A stretch of DNA of 52,629 bases from Glaciozyma antarctica PI12 (GCA_002917775.1 KZ627155.1:1180561-1233189), one strand, 5' to 3'; shown: positions 18,445-28,607, numbered from the stretch's first letter. Made by a program: numbers and translations. The notes: a model not told the origin generated them from the letters alone.

Positions 18445-20808
18445 ATGACTACTCCCAGCGGCAAGCTTATTCCCCCTCGGCACCGTAAGATCGCTCTCCT
18501 AGGCTCTCGCTCAGTCGGTCAGTCCTCAGCACGCCTCCCCCCGCCCCCCGCGCTCTCCCAGCTGACCGCCCTTCACTCTGCCAGGCAAATCATCTCTCAG
18601 TGTCCAGTTTGTCGACTCTCATTTCGTAGATAGCTACTACCCGACTATCGAGAACACGTTCCAGAAGGTACGCCCTCTTCCGAGCCCCGTCGAGCGAGTG
18701 GGGGAGGCTGACAACGAGCACAGGTCGTCAAGTACAAAGGCCAGGACTTCAACCTCGACATCATCGATACCGCAGGCCAGGTCCGCCCCTTCTCCGCCGC
18801 TCTCCGACCCGCCTGACCCCGTCCACGCAGGACGAGTTCTCGATCCTCTCCTCCCGTCATGCGGTAGGCTTGCACGGGTGGATCCTCGTGTACAGCGTTA
18901 GCTCGCGCGCGTCGTTCGAGATGTGCCAGATCATTCGGGAGAAGATTCTCAATTACACGGGGAGGGATATGGTGCCGATGGTCTTGGTGGGGAACAAGAG
19001 TGATTTGGCAGTGCAGAGGTGAGTTCTGCGTTTGTGGGTTGAGCGGGGTGGATGGGAGTAGTGGGTGGAGCTGGGGAGGGGAGCTGGTGAGGGGAGGGAG
19101 GAGAGGGGTGCAGGGCAGGTGGACTGGGCGCGCGGTGCTGGAGTAAGCCACCAGTGCTCTCTCCAGCCGTGCTGCTCCTTACCTCCATCGCTTTGCTCAC
19201 CTCGAGCTATTGCTATCGATGGAGCGAGGGGAGAGGGAGCCTCTGGAGAAGTCACCGCGAGGAGACCTTTCGGCGAAGCAAGCTGGATCTGCGTGGTCCG
19301 GCGAGCGACGTGCTTCGCCTGCTCTCCTGGCGTGATCATGTTCACGCAGAGTGCGATACAGGCGGTAAGAGAGGTCGAATTGGTGCCACGGGTGCGGAGA
19401 TCCACCTCCCTGCCCCGGCACCATCAAGCGCGTCTCCTCTTCGCCTGATCGCAGGTGCATCCTCTCCGCACGCAACGTACCGCTGAGGACGTACGACCAG
19501 CACCACGATGAATGCCTCGGAAGCGATGCACCACTGGACAAAAAGTCCAGTGGGCAACTCCCGTACAGCGTTATCGGCCTTGTGCTGGTCGAGCACGTTC
19601 TCGCAGCCGAAACAGCAGCTGCTCGACTGGGACCGGCGACTGGCATGGCAGCTGGCGTATTGGAGGCTGCTCCAGTGCGTTCGAGGTCATGACGCCAATC
19701 GAGGTCGACCCAGTCGGTTAGGAGGCTGTGCGCGGTAGTTGTGGAGAGCAGGGAGTGCGCAGCCTTACTCAACGCCCATCAGCGTCACCTCGCTGGACAG
19801 AAAGTCCCGCGGACGACGTCGGTTATGGTTGAGGAGAGCGCGCATTCCCATGTTCGGATCGCGCTTCGCAGGCGGCGAAGAGCTCGGGAGGGCGGCAGGC
19901 GGATTGGCACGAGCTGCTGCAGAGCTCAGCGCTGCAGTGGCGAGGTCATTTCTGGCTCAGGCTCCCTCCCGAGTGTCCCTTAAGCTAGCGTGGGAGGTAT
20001 CCGGGATCGGCTGTGCCATTCGGATCTCGGTAGCGAGTGCTGGACCAAAGGTCCGGCAACACGTTTTGAGATGAATTCGGGTGATCTGCCTTCCCCAAGC
20101 CTCTCATGCGTGCACGGCGGCAGAAGTGAGAACACGTTCGAGGGTTGCTGGGATGCGAAATCCCGAGCAGCTTTTGATCGCGCTGGACTCATCCTCTCCC
20201 GGCGTGGACGGAGTTGTGCTCCTTCTTTGCGTTTGCCTTCGGGCAGCTGGGCGTTACTCACCTTGCCGAGGAGAAGAAGGAACGGCGCCCGCGCTGGCAG
20301 CGATCTTCTCCCAAACGCCTCGTCGCGGCGCAAGTCGCTGATGAGTGGTTGGGTCGTTCCTTGCGAAGTGTCGGTGCTCATCTGGCCTTGATCGCTCCAT
20401 TTCCCTGCGAGTGCAGCGACGGATGCGCGGGAGCTTCGTCGCTTGGAATGCTGTGCTGGGATCGACAGATCCTGGCGAAGCTTCCGTAACCTCGGACAAA
20501 CGCTTCGCGCGTGCATCGTCTGTGACCCTATCCTTGTTTTGATGCGAGCCGCTTCGCACACTCAGGGACCCCTGCTTATCCCACCCGCCTTGCGAACGCT
20601 CGCTGACCTCCTTTCCCTCTGCAGACAAGTCACGCGAGAAGAAGGCGCCGCCCTCGCCGCTTCATGGGGCAAGACGGGCTTCATCGAATCCTCGGCACGC
20701 CACAACGAGAATGTCTCCAAGATCTTCGAGCTCGTCGTCGCCGAGATCGAGAAGGACATGAACCCCGAGCCCGAGAAGCCCCCGGCGAGTAGCTGCCGTT
20801 TGATGTAG
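18445..20808 (+). CDS. RHB1: Rheb-family small GTPase
   Basis: Ras-superfamily switch that activates TORC1 growth signalling from endomembranes. Five exons (18445-18517, 18585-18667, 18724-18780, 18831-19018, 20625-20808) give 194 residues in frame. Diagnostic motifs: P-loop GSRSVGKSS, with the Rheb-typical Arg in place of the second Ras Gly; effector loop YYPTIENTF; IDTAGQDEFS; NKSD; SSARHNENV; and a C-terminal CaaX box CRLM for prenylation. Intron 4 (19019-20624, 1,606 nt) is about 25 times longer than the other introns and contains tandem-repeated filler. It uses a normal gtgagt donor and a ctgac branch/ctctgcag acceptor, and splicing restores VQRQVTREE. The protein itself looks intact. 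Confidence 0.95.
19280..20200 (+). repeat. Diverged tandem array (about 250-bp units) inside the RHB1 intron
   Basis: Related hairpin-forming cores recur at 19531-19553 (CCACTGGAC-AAAAA-GTCCAGTGG, perfect 9-bp arms), 19791-19812 (CGCTGGACAGAAAGTCCCGCGG) and 20039-20057 (GCTGGACCAAAGGTCCGGC), with a weaker one near 19280. Spacing is about 251, 260 and 248 bp. In the second and third units a further block (GAGGTCAT) sits at the same offset, about 152 nt after the core. This suggests three or four old tandem copies. The outer units are tentative. Confidence 0.5.
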
Positions 20809-21219
20809 AGTTTGGTTACGCTCCTTGTTTACTCCCCCGTGTATAGGTATATCTCCCTGGATCCCTCTTACGATACACTTCTTTGACTCGTTTGCGTTTG
20901 CGTGCTCGTTCTTCTGCTCGTTCTCGCTCCCCTGCTCAGCCGCTCGCTCCCAACTACTGCTCGCGCTCGTGCACCATCTCTGCTTCCTCTCCATCTCGCC
21001 GAACTTCCCTGCCTAAAACGTTACGAAGAGGAAGCCGATCCCCGTCGAGAATCGAGAGAGCGAACTTCGCTTCGCTGCGCGCGAGAACTGCCCTCGCGAA
21101 CTTCGAGGTTCGTTCTCTTCCTCCTCCCCCACCACGCGCAGACTTCTTCGCAGCCTGCTCAAGATTATTTGGCAGCAGGTGAGTGTGTGCCTGGGTCACC
21201 GTGCTAGTGGACCGAGCTA

Positions 21220-21450
21220 GCGAGCGCGGAGAAGGCGAGGAGTCGGCGCCGGAGGGGGAGGATCCGCGGGCTCATGGCAGCGAGCATGCTAGAGCTCGCT
21301 CTGGCGCGTTGCAGGCATAACGCCACTATCTTTCTCCTTCGACGGCAGGAGCATGGAGCGAGCGCGGAGAGGGTCAGCGAGCTGGGAGGGGAAGGATCCG
21401 CGCGAGGTTGGCAGCGAACGCGCTTGAGCTCGCTCTGGTTAGTTGCGGCC
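21220..21450 (+). repeat. Direct repeat pair, truncated family A units
   Basis: Two units of about 95 bp, one starting at 21220 and the other at 21358. Both read GCGAGCGCGGAGA, then GGAGGGG-AGGATCCGCG, GGCAGCGA, GAGCTCGCTCTGG and GTTGC-GGC. The block order equals the 5' part of the family A copy that begins about 250 bp further on. This looks like repeated local duplication of the element's left end. Confidence 0.65.
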
Positions 21451-21699
21451 ATCCGTTTGCGATACTCTTCCTGCCTCAATTCTGGGCGGAAGCATGATGT
21501 GAGCATGGAAGGCCAGCAGCGAGCTCCTCTTTCGTCGATGCACGCTGAGTTGACCGACACAGCGGGCAGCGCCGATGGGATGCGACTGCGGCTCGCCCCT
21601 GCTCGTCCGCCTGACTGGTTTTCTTTAAAGCTTCAGACTGAGTAAGTCTGGGTGGACAGCGAGGCGTATGGCGCTGTCGTTGTGAGGACTGCCCCTTGG

Positions 21700-22412
21700 G
21701 ATCGCAGGCCATGGGACGTTCGTGGTGCCGCCTAGTCCGACGACTCTGTCGACTGCTCCATTACTTCCTCTTCTGCAAAGGTATTCTGGAGTTTGATACA
21801 GCCTTGTTAGCGAGGAACGCGCGGGTGGGCAGGGGAGAGGCAGGTTTTGGCAGCAGGTGCCACAGAGCTCCCTTCGGCGCTGCTGTAGCGCTGCTGCAGC
21901 CATCGTCCTCCATCTTCCTGCTCCCAAAACCGCGGAACGAGATCTGAACGAGCTTGGAATTCCTTGCCGACTCGGAGCTGGATCAGCGGATCACTCGCTC
22001 CTTCGAAGGCGACATGCCGGAGCTGAGTTCGAGCAAGTGGCTAGCGATTCAACCGAACGATGCGTAGATTCCGCGCGGTAGACTGCGAGTGGGCAAGCAC
22101 TTGGGGTCGGATAGACCGAGACGAACTTGGTCTTCAACTCGCTTTGCGTCGAGGTCAAGCCGAGTTTCGTGAGGGCCATCCCGTCCGCCTCGCTTCCCCC
22201 GTTGAATCACTGCAGGGGAAGGAGGAGAGGGACGTAATTAGCCTCTGAACCTCACTCACTTGGTGGACAGCTGCAGCGCGGGGACGAACCTGAAGAGCTC
22301 CTCTGTGTTCGTTGGCTCGTCCTTCGCAGGCTTCGCAGGATTCTCAATTTTTGTTCTCCGCCTTCTCACCGATCCACAAAGCCGTACTGACTCTTCGCTC
22401 GCTCGTTCTAGT
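21700..22412 (+). repeat. Dispersed repeat family A, copy 2 (plus strand)
   Basis: Best reference copy. Blocks in order: TCTGCAAAGG (21772), GAGGAACGCGCGGGTGGG, GGCAGCAGGTGCCACAGAGC, CCTTGCCGACTCGGAGCTGG then ATCAGCG, CCTTCGAAGGCGAC, CGAGCAAGTGGCTAGCGAT, GACGAACTTGGTCTTCAACT, GCAGGCTTCGCAGGATTC (about 22327) and CCGTACTGACTCT (about 22382). It is homologous over its length to the minus-strand copy at 15.5-16.2 kb and partly to 4.1-4.5 kb. No long open frame and no clear termini. Confidence 0.75.
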
Positions 22413-22893
22413 GTGGAGCTCCTTGCATAGCGATGGCTCTCAATCCTGCAAAACTCAATCCCCCTCACTCGCAGACCCGGAGGCCGCGCTGCTTTTGGCC
22501 AGCTTCGGTGGCAATCCTTCTGCTCCTTCGACTCGTGCTACTTTCTTCTTCATTCAGCTCGCTTCCCACATTTTTGGGAGACCTTTGTGCGAGAGTCAGG
22601 AGAAATCCACCAAGTCCAGAAGGAGAGCTCTCGCTGCTCTCTCGCTGCTCCGGTGATTCCTCCTTCCTCCTCGTCTCCATTCTCAGCCGATCGAGATGCC
22701 AGCATTTCGCCCTCGTATCCTGGTGCTTCCCCCAACCCACCGTACCCCCAACAACTCACTCCTCCCGCAGCGAACTCGATTCCCTGACGTCTTCGCATCC
22801 CGCTTCGCTGGAAGTCGTTCGGCGTTGACTTGGGGACGGCGCTCTGCTCTCCCCAACACTCTCAACAATCCCTTCAGCGCAACAGCAAGCACG

Positions 22894-24328
22894 ATGAGCT
22901 CCGACAAGCCCGAGATCATCACCGCCTACGACGTTCGTCCCTCCCTCGTCCCTCCTCGCACCGCTGACCCGCTCGCAGCCCCAGTCCTTCATCGCAAAAT
23001 TCTCGCAAGACCTGCCAGGGAAGGACGCCGACATGTCACCCCTCGCCGAGCACACGCGTGTCGAACGCTGGACTCGCGAGGGCAAGCCTTTCCTCGAGGA
23101 GTACCGCGGGAATGGGAAGTTGGAGGGGAAGGCGGCGATTGTTACGGGAGGGGATTCGGGGATTGGGAGGAGTGTTTCGGTGTTCTTTGCGAGGGAGGGG
23201 GCAGATGTTACGCTGGTTTATCTGCCCGCTGAGGAGGAGGAGTGAGTTCGGTCGGCTAGGGGGAGGAAGCGAGCTGATGGGGATGTAGTGCGCAGATGAC
23301 GAAGAAGCTCGTTGAGCAGGCGAGGAGGAAGGCGCTCTTGATTCCGGGGGATCTGAGGGACGAGGAGTTTAGGAAGAAGGTCATCAAGCAGCACCTCGAG
23401 GCGTTCAAGTACATCGGTCAGTCTCGCTCCGTCTGCTTCTCGCAAGCAACGCTGACGAACGACTGCAGACATCCTCGTCAACAACGCTTCGCAGCAGATG
23501 CAGTGCAAGGATTTGGCCGAGATCGACATGAAGAAGGTCGAGGAGACCTTCCAGTGCGTCGTCGCTACTCGCTTCCTGGGTCCTCGCTAACGAGCTTCGC
23601 AGGTCGAACATCATCCAAATGATCGGTCTTGCGAGTGCGTAGCTCTCTCCTAGTAACCCAATCTACGAAAGCTAACCCCGCGACGCCAGAGCTCGCGATC
23701 CCTCACCTCAAGCGAGGCTCGAACATCATCAACACTTCCTCGGTCGTCGTGCGTCCTCTCTCCTCCTGCAATTGCGAGAGTCGCTGATCCTGCTTGACTC
23801 AGGCCTACAAAGGATCTGCTGGGATGCTGTACGTTCTCATCTCTGCTCCCCATCCATTGCCAACGCCTCCTTCGCAGCGACTACTCGGCCACCAAGGGCG
23901 CCATCACGACGTTCACTCGCTCCCTCGCGACGCAGCTCATGCCGAAGGGTATTCGCGTCAACTCCGTCGCTCCGTTCGTTCACTCTCTCGAATCCCTCGT
24001 CTTTGACTGAGACCTTCGCAGCGGACCAGTCTACACGCCTCTCCAGCCCGCGTCGCACTCCCCCGAGGAGATGGAGGTGCGCACTCCTGTCAGTCTCTCG
24101 AGACTTGGGCTTACCTTAATCGACAGGAATGGGGACTCGGATCCGTCCCCCTCCACGGTCGTGTGGGCCAGCCCGCCGAACTCGGGGAGAGCTTCGTCTA
24201 CCTCGCTACCTCGGTGAGCTCCCTCCTTTCTTCCCCGGCGTTGGAATTCAGCTGATCTTGCTGCTTGGTAGAACCTCTCGACGGGGACGGTCGTTCACCC
24301 CAACTCGGGCCAGTTCTTCATTCCGTGA
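22894..24328 (+). CDS. Short-chain dehydrogenase/reductase (SDR), YhdF/glucose-dehydrogenase-like
   Basis: NAD(P)H-dependent oxidoreductase of the classical SDR fold; substrate not deducible, relatives act on sugars or small carbonyls. About 310 residues in ten or so short exons. After the lead-in (DMSPLAEHTRVERW) come the cofactor motif VTGGDSGIGRSVSVFF, LVNNAS, the catalytic Ser region (INTSSVV), and Tyr/Lys in DYSATKGAITTFTRSL, ending VHPNSGQFFIP. The exon join after PAEEEE uses a gatgtag acceptor to give DAQMTKK. I start at ATG 22894 (MSSDKPEIITAYD) because the family begins about here. An in-frame ATG at 22696 would add a 66-residue Arg/Ser/Pro-rich, almost acid-free N-terminus resembling a mitochondrial presequence. 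Confidence 0.92.
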
Positions 24329-24550
24329 AGAAGCTAGAGCTCCGCGCGCCGCCCTGAGCTTTGTCACGTCTGTTGGAATCCATCGCTTGATTAGTTAGTT
24401 CAGATTCGCGCTCTCTCTCCCCTCTGCTGTATCGCTCGCTCTTCCTCCGCGATGCTGTCCAGGAGGAGGAGCTCCTCGGGCAGCGAACTCTGTGCGAAAG
24501 CGTCAGGCCAAAACTGCCTTGGCGAGCGCGTCGCGTGGACGACTTTCTCC

Positions 24551-24577
24551 CTCCTCCTCCTCCTCCTCCTCCTCCTC
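24551..24577 (+). repeat. (CTC)9 microsatellite in the gtaA leader
   Basis: Nine perfect CTC triplets immediately upstream of the glutaminase start codon at 24592. If an upstream in-frame ATG at 24535 were used, the run would encode polyproline ahead of the signal peptide, which argues for the downstream start. Confidence 0.9.
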
Positions 24578-24591
24578 GACGCCCTGCCGCC

Positions 24592-27491
24592 ATGTTGGGT
24601 CTACGCTTGCTCCAGCTAAGCTTACTCGCCTCCGCCTGGCTCGCGCAAGCGCAGCTGGAGCCAGATTCGACCCCCTACACTCCCATCGTACGTGACGCCT
24701 TGCGCTCCCCGCCGTTCCCGAGCTCATTCTTGCCTCCACAGGTCGTGCCGCTGGCTGTGCGAGGTCCTTGTAAGTGGCTAAGCGTGGGGTGGAGCGCCAG
24801 CTAACCTCCGCCCGCAGATCTTGGTGCATACCTCACGGGACGGCAAGACAAGAACCTCGCGACCATGTCTCCTCATTTCTGGACGACGGCGCCGTTGGGA
24901 TGGAGTGGCTTGCTACGCGTGGATGGAGAAGTGTGGAACTGGATGGGCAACCTTACCGAGTGTGAGTCGGCGCGAGCTTGGGAGCTGCTGTGGAGAGGAA
25001 GTGGAGCTGATTCCTGTCTCAGGGCCAGCAGCAGAGAACTCCAACTACGTCCACACCTCCTCCTCCGCCACCACCTTTGTCCTCCACGCTGGCAAGGAGA
25101 ACTCTCCCAGCGTAGCTCTTACCGCCTCTTTCCTCTCCCCCGTCACTCCTACCGACCTCTTTCGACAATCCCTCCCCTTCTCCTACCTCTCTCTCTCCGT
25201 CGCCTCGCTAGACGGACGAGATCACACGGTCGAGGTCTACTCGGATATCAACGGGCTCTGGGCCGCTGACGGCGAACAGGAGGAGCTGGAATGGAGCTCG
25301 GAGCACGGCGAAGGATGGACGGGATCGCGATTCGCTCTGCAGGATCAGCGGAGCTTCCAGGAGAAATCGGACAGGATCCTCGAAGGCGACGTCTGGTACG
25401 TCGCGCGGACGGGAGGGAAGATCATCACGTCCTCCTCGGCGGGCCACGATGCGTCGGGCTTGAGGAAGCACTTTGCTGAGTCGGGAGGGCTTTGGCACGG
25501 CGCCAATTCGACCTTTCGCAACACTCGCTCGAGGACTCGACGAGGAGACGTCCTGGACGAGCCTGTCTTTGCACTCGCCCACTCGTTCGGCACCATCACT
25601 CCTTCGACCTCCTCCCTCGACTCGACCGCCCTCGTCGCCATCGGTCACGTACGCGATCCGATTGTGCAGTACATGACAGCGGGAGAGAAGACGACGAACC
25701 TCCGACCGTACTGGACCAGCAAATACGACTCGCCGCACGCCCTGATCGACTTCATCCTCTCGGATCACTCGCACGTTCGCGAGCTGAGTGAGGCGTGGAA
25801 CCGCAAGCTCTACGCCGACGCTCGGCGAGTTCATTCAGACGAATACGCCCACATCGTCGCCATCTCGACCCGCCAAATTTTCATGGCGATGGAAGCAGCC
25901 TGGGACGTCCCTCCTCCGACCCTCCTCACTTCCTCCCTCTCCCTCCCATCCTTCCTCGACCCCCTCGCTCGACCACCTAAACCCCTCTTCTTCCTCAAGG
26001 AGATCTCGTCGAACGGGAACTGCCAAACGGTCGACATCATCGCTCCTATGCTCCCCTTCCTCCTCTACTTCTCTCCGACCCTCCTCACAGGCCTACTAGA
26101 GCCTATATACCGCTACGTCTCAACAGGCCTCTACCTCCCCCTTCCCCCACCGCACGACCTCGGAGACGCCTACCCGAACGCGACAGGCAGGAACGACTTC
26201 CTCTACTCGGGCTTGCCGCTCGAGGAGAGTGGGAACATGCTCGCGATCGCGGCGGCGGGGTTGCAGAGGGGAAATGAGGGGAGGGAACAGGCCGCAAAGT
26301 ATTATGGGATCCTCAAGGCTTGGGCCGGGTATTTGGTAGAGGATACGCTGTTTCCTGTTGAACAACGTGAGTTCGCGCGATGTGGTGCGAGGGCGGTTTG
26401 CTGATGAGGTTTGCGCGCAGGGACAACGGACGATTGTGAGGCCCTTTTTTAAGGTGGTGCGAGCGGGAACTAACCATTCGGGCGCAGTCTTTGGACCTTC
26501 GTCGAACCAGACGAGTTTGGTGAGTCGCGAGGTTGCGAAGGTTGATGTTAGCTTGAGCTGATTCCTCCCTCGCAGGTCATCAAGGGCATCATAGGTCTTC
26601 GCTCGATGTCTGGTGGGGCCTCCGTTGCTGTTCTTCACTTTGGCAGCGACTGATACGAGCTCGCAGATATCGCCGGTACGCTGGGCTTTGACGACGACCG
26701 AGATTACTACCGCGTACGATCCTCTCCTCTCGCTCCCTGCTCCTCGCTCATGATGTGCTACAGAACATCTCGGAGAGCTACACCGAGCAATTTCTTGAGC
26801 TCGCCATCTCGCACGACAAGACTCATCTTCTCGGCGCGTACGGGAACCAGACCTCCTGGGTCACTCAAGTGCGTTCATCTTCACAACGCCGACATCGCTA
26901 ACACCACGCGCAGTACAACCTCTACCTCGACAAGCTTCTCGGCACCAACATCTTCCCCTCCTCGCTCTACAAAATGCAAGACGCCTTCTACCCCACTCAA
27001 GCCCGTACGTCCTCCCACTCCCCTCTCTCGCCCCTCTAACGCCCCACGCAGAACCCTTCGGCGTCTCCCTCGATTCCCGCTTCCCCTCGCGCGCTAAAAC
27101 CGACTGGCTCCTCTGGGCCGCAGGCGCTTCGACCGCTCGACCCGTTATCGACCTCTTCGTCAATGCCGTCGGATCCTATTTCCGCCAAAGCGGGAACCTC
27201 GTCATGGGAGACTCTATCACGCCCGAAGACGGATGGAGCGTTGGGTTCCTAAGTCGCCCGGTCGTGGGAGGGCATTTCTCGTTACTCGGGTTGGAGGTGA
27301 TGGAGGCGGCGAGGGAGAGGGCGTTGAGGAAGGTTGAGATGAGTGAGGATGAGGGGTGGAGGAGGTGGGCGATCGGAGGGGCCGTGCTGTTGGGCGTCGG
27401 GTGGGCGGGGTACGAGTTGGGGAAGAAGGAGAGGAACGCGAAGAGGGGGAGAGGAAAGTATATGGAACTGCCCGTGAGGGGGATGGATTGA
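24592..27491 (+). CDS. gtaA: GtaA-type glutaminase, membrane-anchored
   Basis: Predicted extracellular or cell-surface glutaminase (glutamine to glutamate and ammonia) of the fungal GtaA family (DUF4964/DUF5127/DUF4965/DUF1793 architecture). Roughly 780 residues. Order: cleavable signal peptide (MLGLRLLQLSLLASAWLAQA), short DUF4964-like start (VVPLAVRGP, LGAYLTG), SPHFWTTAPLGWSGLLRVDG, beta-rich DUF5127 (SLSVASLDGRDHTVEVYSDI), then DUF4965/DUF1793 with KEISSNGNCQTVDIIAP and SWVTQYNLYLDKLLG. A single C-terminal membrane helix (WAIGGAVLLGVGWAGYELG) is followed by a Lys/Arg-rich tail, so the enzyme is probably a type I membrane protein rather than freely secreted. Several N-glycosylation sequons (NGS, NQT) are visible. 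Start chosen at 24592 to begin at the signal peptide; 24535 is in frame but would put polyproline in front. Confidence 0.9.
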
Positions 27492-27569
27492 GGGGGTATT
27501 TTGTGCTGCATTGCGAGGTCCTTTATTTGTGCTTCGTCGTCGTCGCGTTCATGGAGCGTCGGCGAGGAC

Positions 27570-28180
27570 TCAGGGTTGGTGCATCCACGACGCTTCGGGG
27601 ATCTTGACCATCGCCCATCCGACGTCCTCGCTCAGCACGAACCCGAGAGGTTTGTACAGCTCTTGCCCGTCCTGTCACCACCTTCAGCTCGAGTCTAACG
27701 CATGAGGAGAGCGCACACACCTTTGTAAAGAGGAACCACTTCCACCCCGCACTCGCCCCCTCTCCCCCCGTATTCTCCACCGCCTCCCTAATCAACGCCC
27801 CCGCCAACCCCTTCCTCTGATGCTCCGGCATCTGTACCCCACATCAGCTCCCTCCACGCCCGAAATCGAGGAGCTCACAATGAACAAATCCGCCAAGTAC
27901 CCGAACCTACTCTCATCAGCTCCTCCACATCAAGCTCGAGCGAAAGGACTCACCCCTCCCCATCTGAAATAACCCTACAGAACCCCACTAGTTCCTCCCC
28001 TTCCGCCGTGGAGCGCACGACGCAGACGCACCGCCAGGCGCGCTCGAGTTGCCGGTGGAGGAGAGAGGGAGAACGCTGTTTGCCCCAGTAGATCCCCGGG
28101 TGGGTGAGAAGGGCGTGATAGATGGAGGAGCTGTGGGAGAGGGGCGTGGGGGAGAAGAAGTAGGGAGAGGGGAGCGCCAT
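27570..28180 (-). CDS. GNAT-family N-acetyltransferase (paralogue 2)
   Basis: Second member of the pair with the gene at 17707-18343. Exons 27954-28180, 27879-27906, 27721-27831 and 27570-27671 give 155 residues. Matching blocks are HPGIYWGK, RSTAEGEELVGFCRVISDGE, FGYLADLFI, the acetyl-CoA loop EHQRKGLAGALIREAVENTG, GWKWFLFTK and GWAMVKIPEASW. Substrate unknown. The start ATG (28178-28180) aligns with that of paralogue 1. An upstream in-frame open stretch has no ATG and is rejected. The gene converges on gtaA with only 78 bp between stop codons, so the 3' UTRs probably overlap. Confidence 0.88.
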
Positions 28181-28607
28181 GAGGAGGGAGTCAAGGGGTG
28201 ACGGACGGCGTGAGGCCGTTGCTGGTTCTTCGGCCGAGTTGGCAGAGAGGAGGGGGAGCAGAGTGGAGAAGAGCGTTGAGATCTTGTGGGAGGCAAGAGC
28301 GCTGTAAGCTGTTGAGGAGCTTCGCAGGACGAACCCGAGGAAGGGAAGGAACGCCGCGAGTACGCGACTTGCGAAGACTGAGATGGACTCCCTAGCTCGG
28401 CCGTTCCAGCAAACGTGCCAATCCCAGGCCAGAGCAGAAGTCCGTCGAGTCAGAATTTCAAAAGGACTGGCGCGTAGAGAGAGGAACAAGTCCGAGGCGA
28501 ACCGTCGAGTCAACTCTCTCCTTCCTCCACCTCGCTCGAATAGCCCAACACCTCTCAGGACCTCCCCTTACCACTCAAACAAGCTTAACACCCTCAGCAG
28601 CCTCACT
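28181..28607. promoter_or_regulatory. Divergent promoter region (GNAT2 / small unknown protein)
   Basis: 427 bp between divergent start codons. The right half is pyrimidine-rich, as is usual for leaders here. Part of the left half is open on the minus strand but lacks an ATG. Confidence 0.5.

Larger units (their letters stand above)
20809..22893. other. Repeat-filled spacer between RHB1 and SDR1
   Basis: RHB1 3' flank to about 21000, then a pair of short direct repeats and a long family A copy (both listed), then from about 22680 a pyrimidine-rich leader of the next gene. No gene is supportable within it, although the leader is open in frame with SDR1 (see that entry). Confidence 0.65.

Noticed and set aside
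19019-20624. RHB1 intron interpreted as an intergenic region between two genes
   Set aside because: The exons on both sides complete one Rheb protein with correct phase, G4/G5 motifs and CaaX box.
27204-27491. Separate small membrane protein at the end of gtaA
   Set aside because: It is the last exon of gtaA; the membrane helix belongs to that protein.
28181-28513. N-terminal extension of GNAT paralogue 2
   Set aside because: The open frame has no ATG and the other paralogue starts at the equivalent of 28180.
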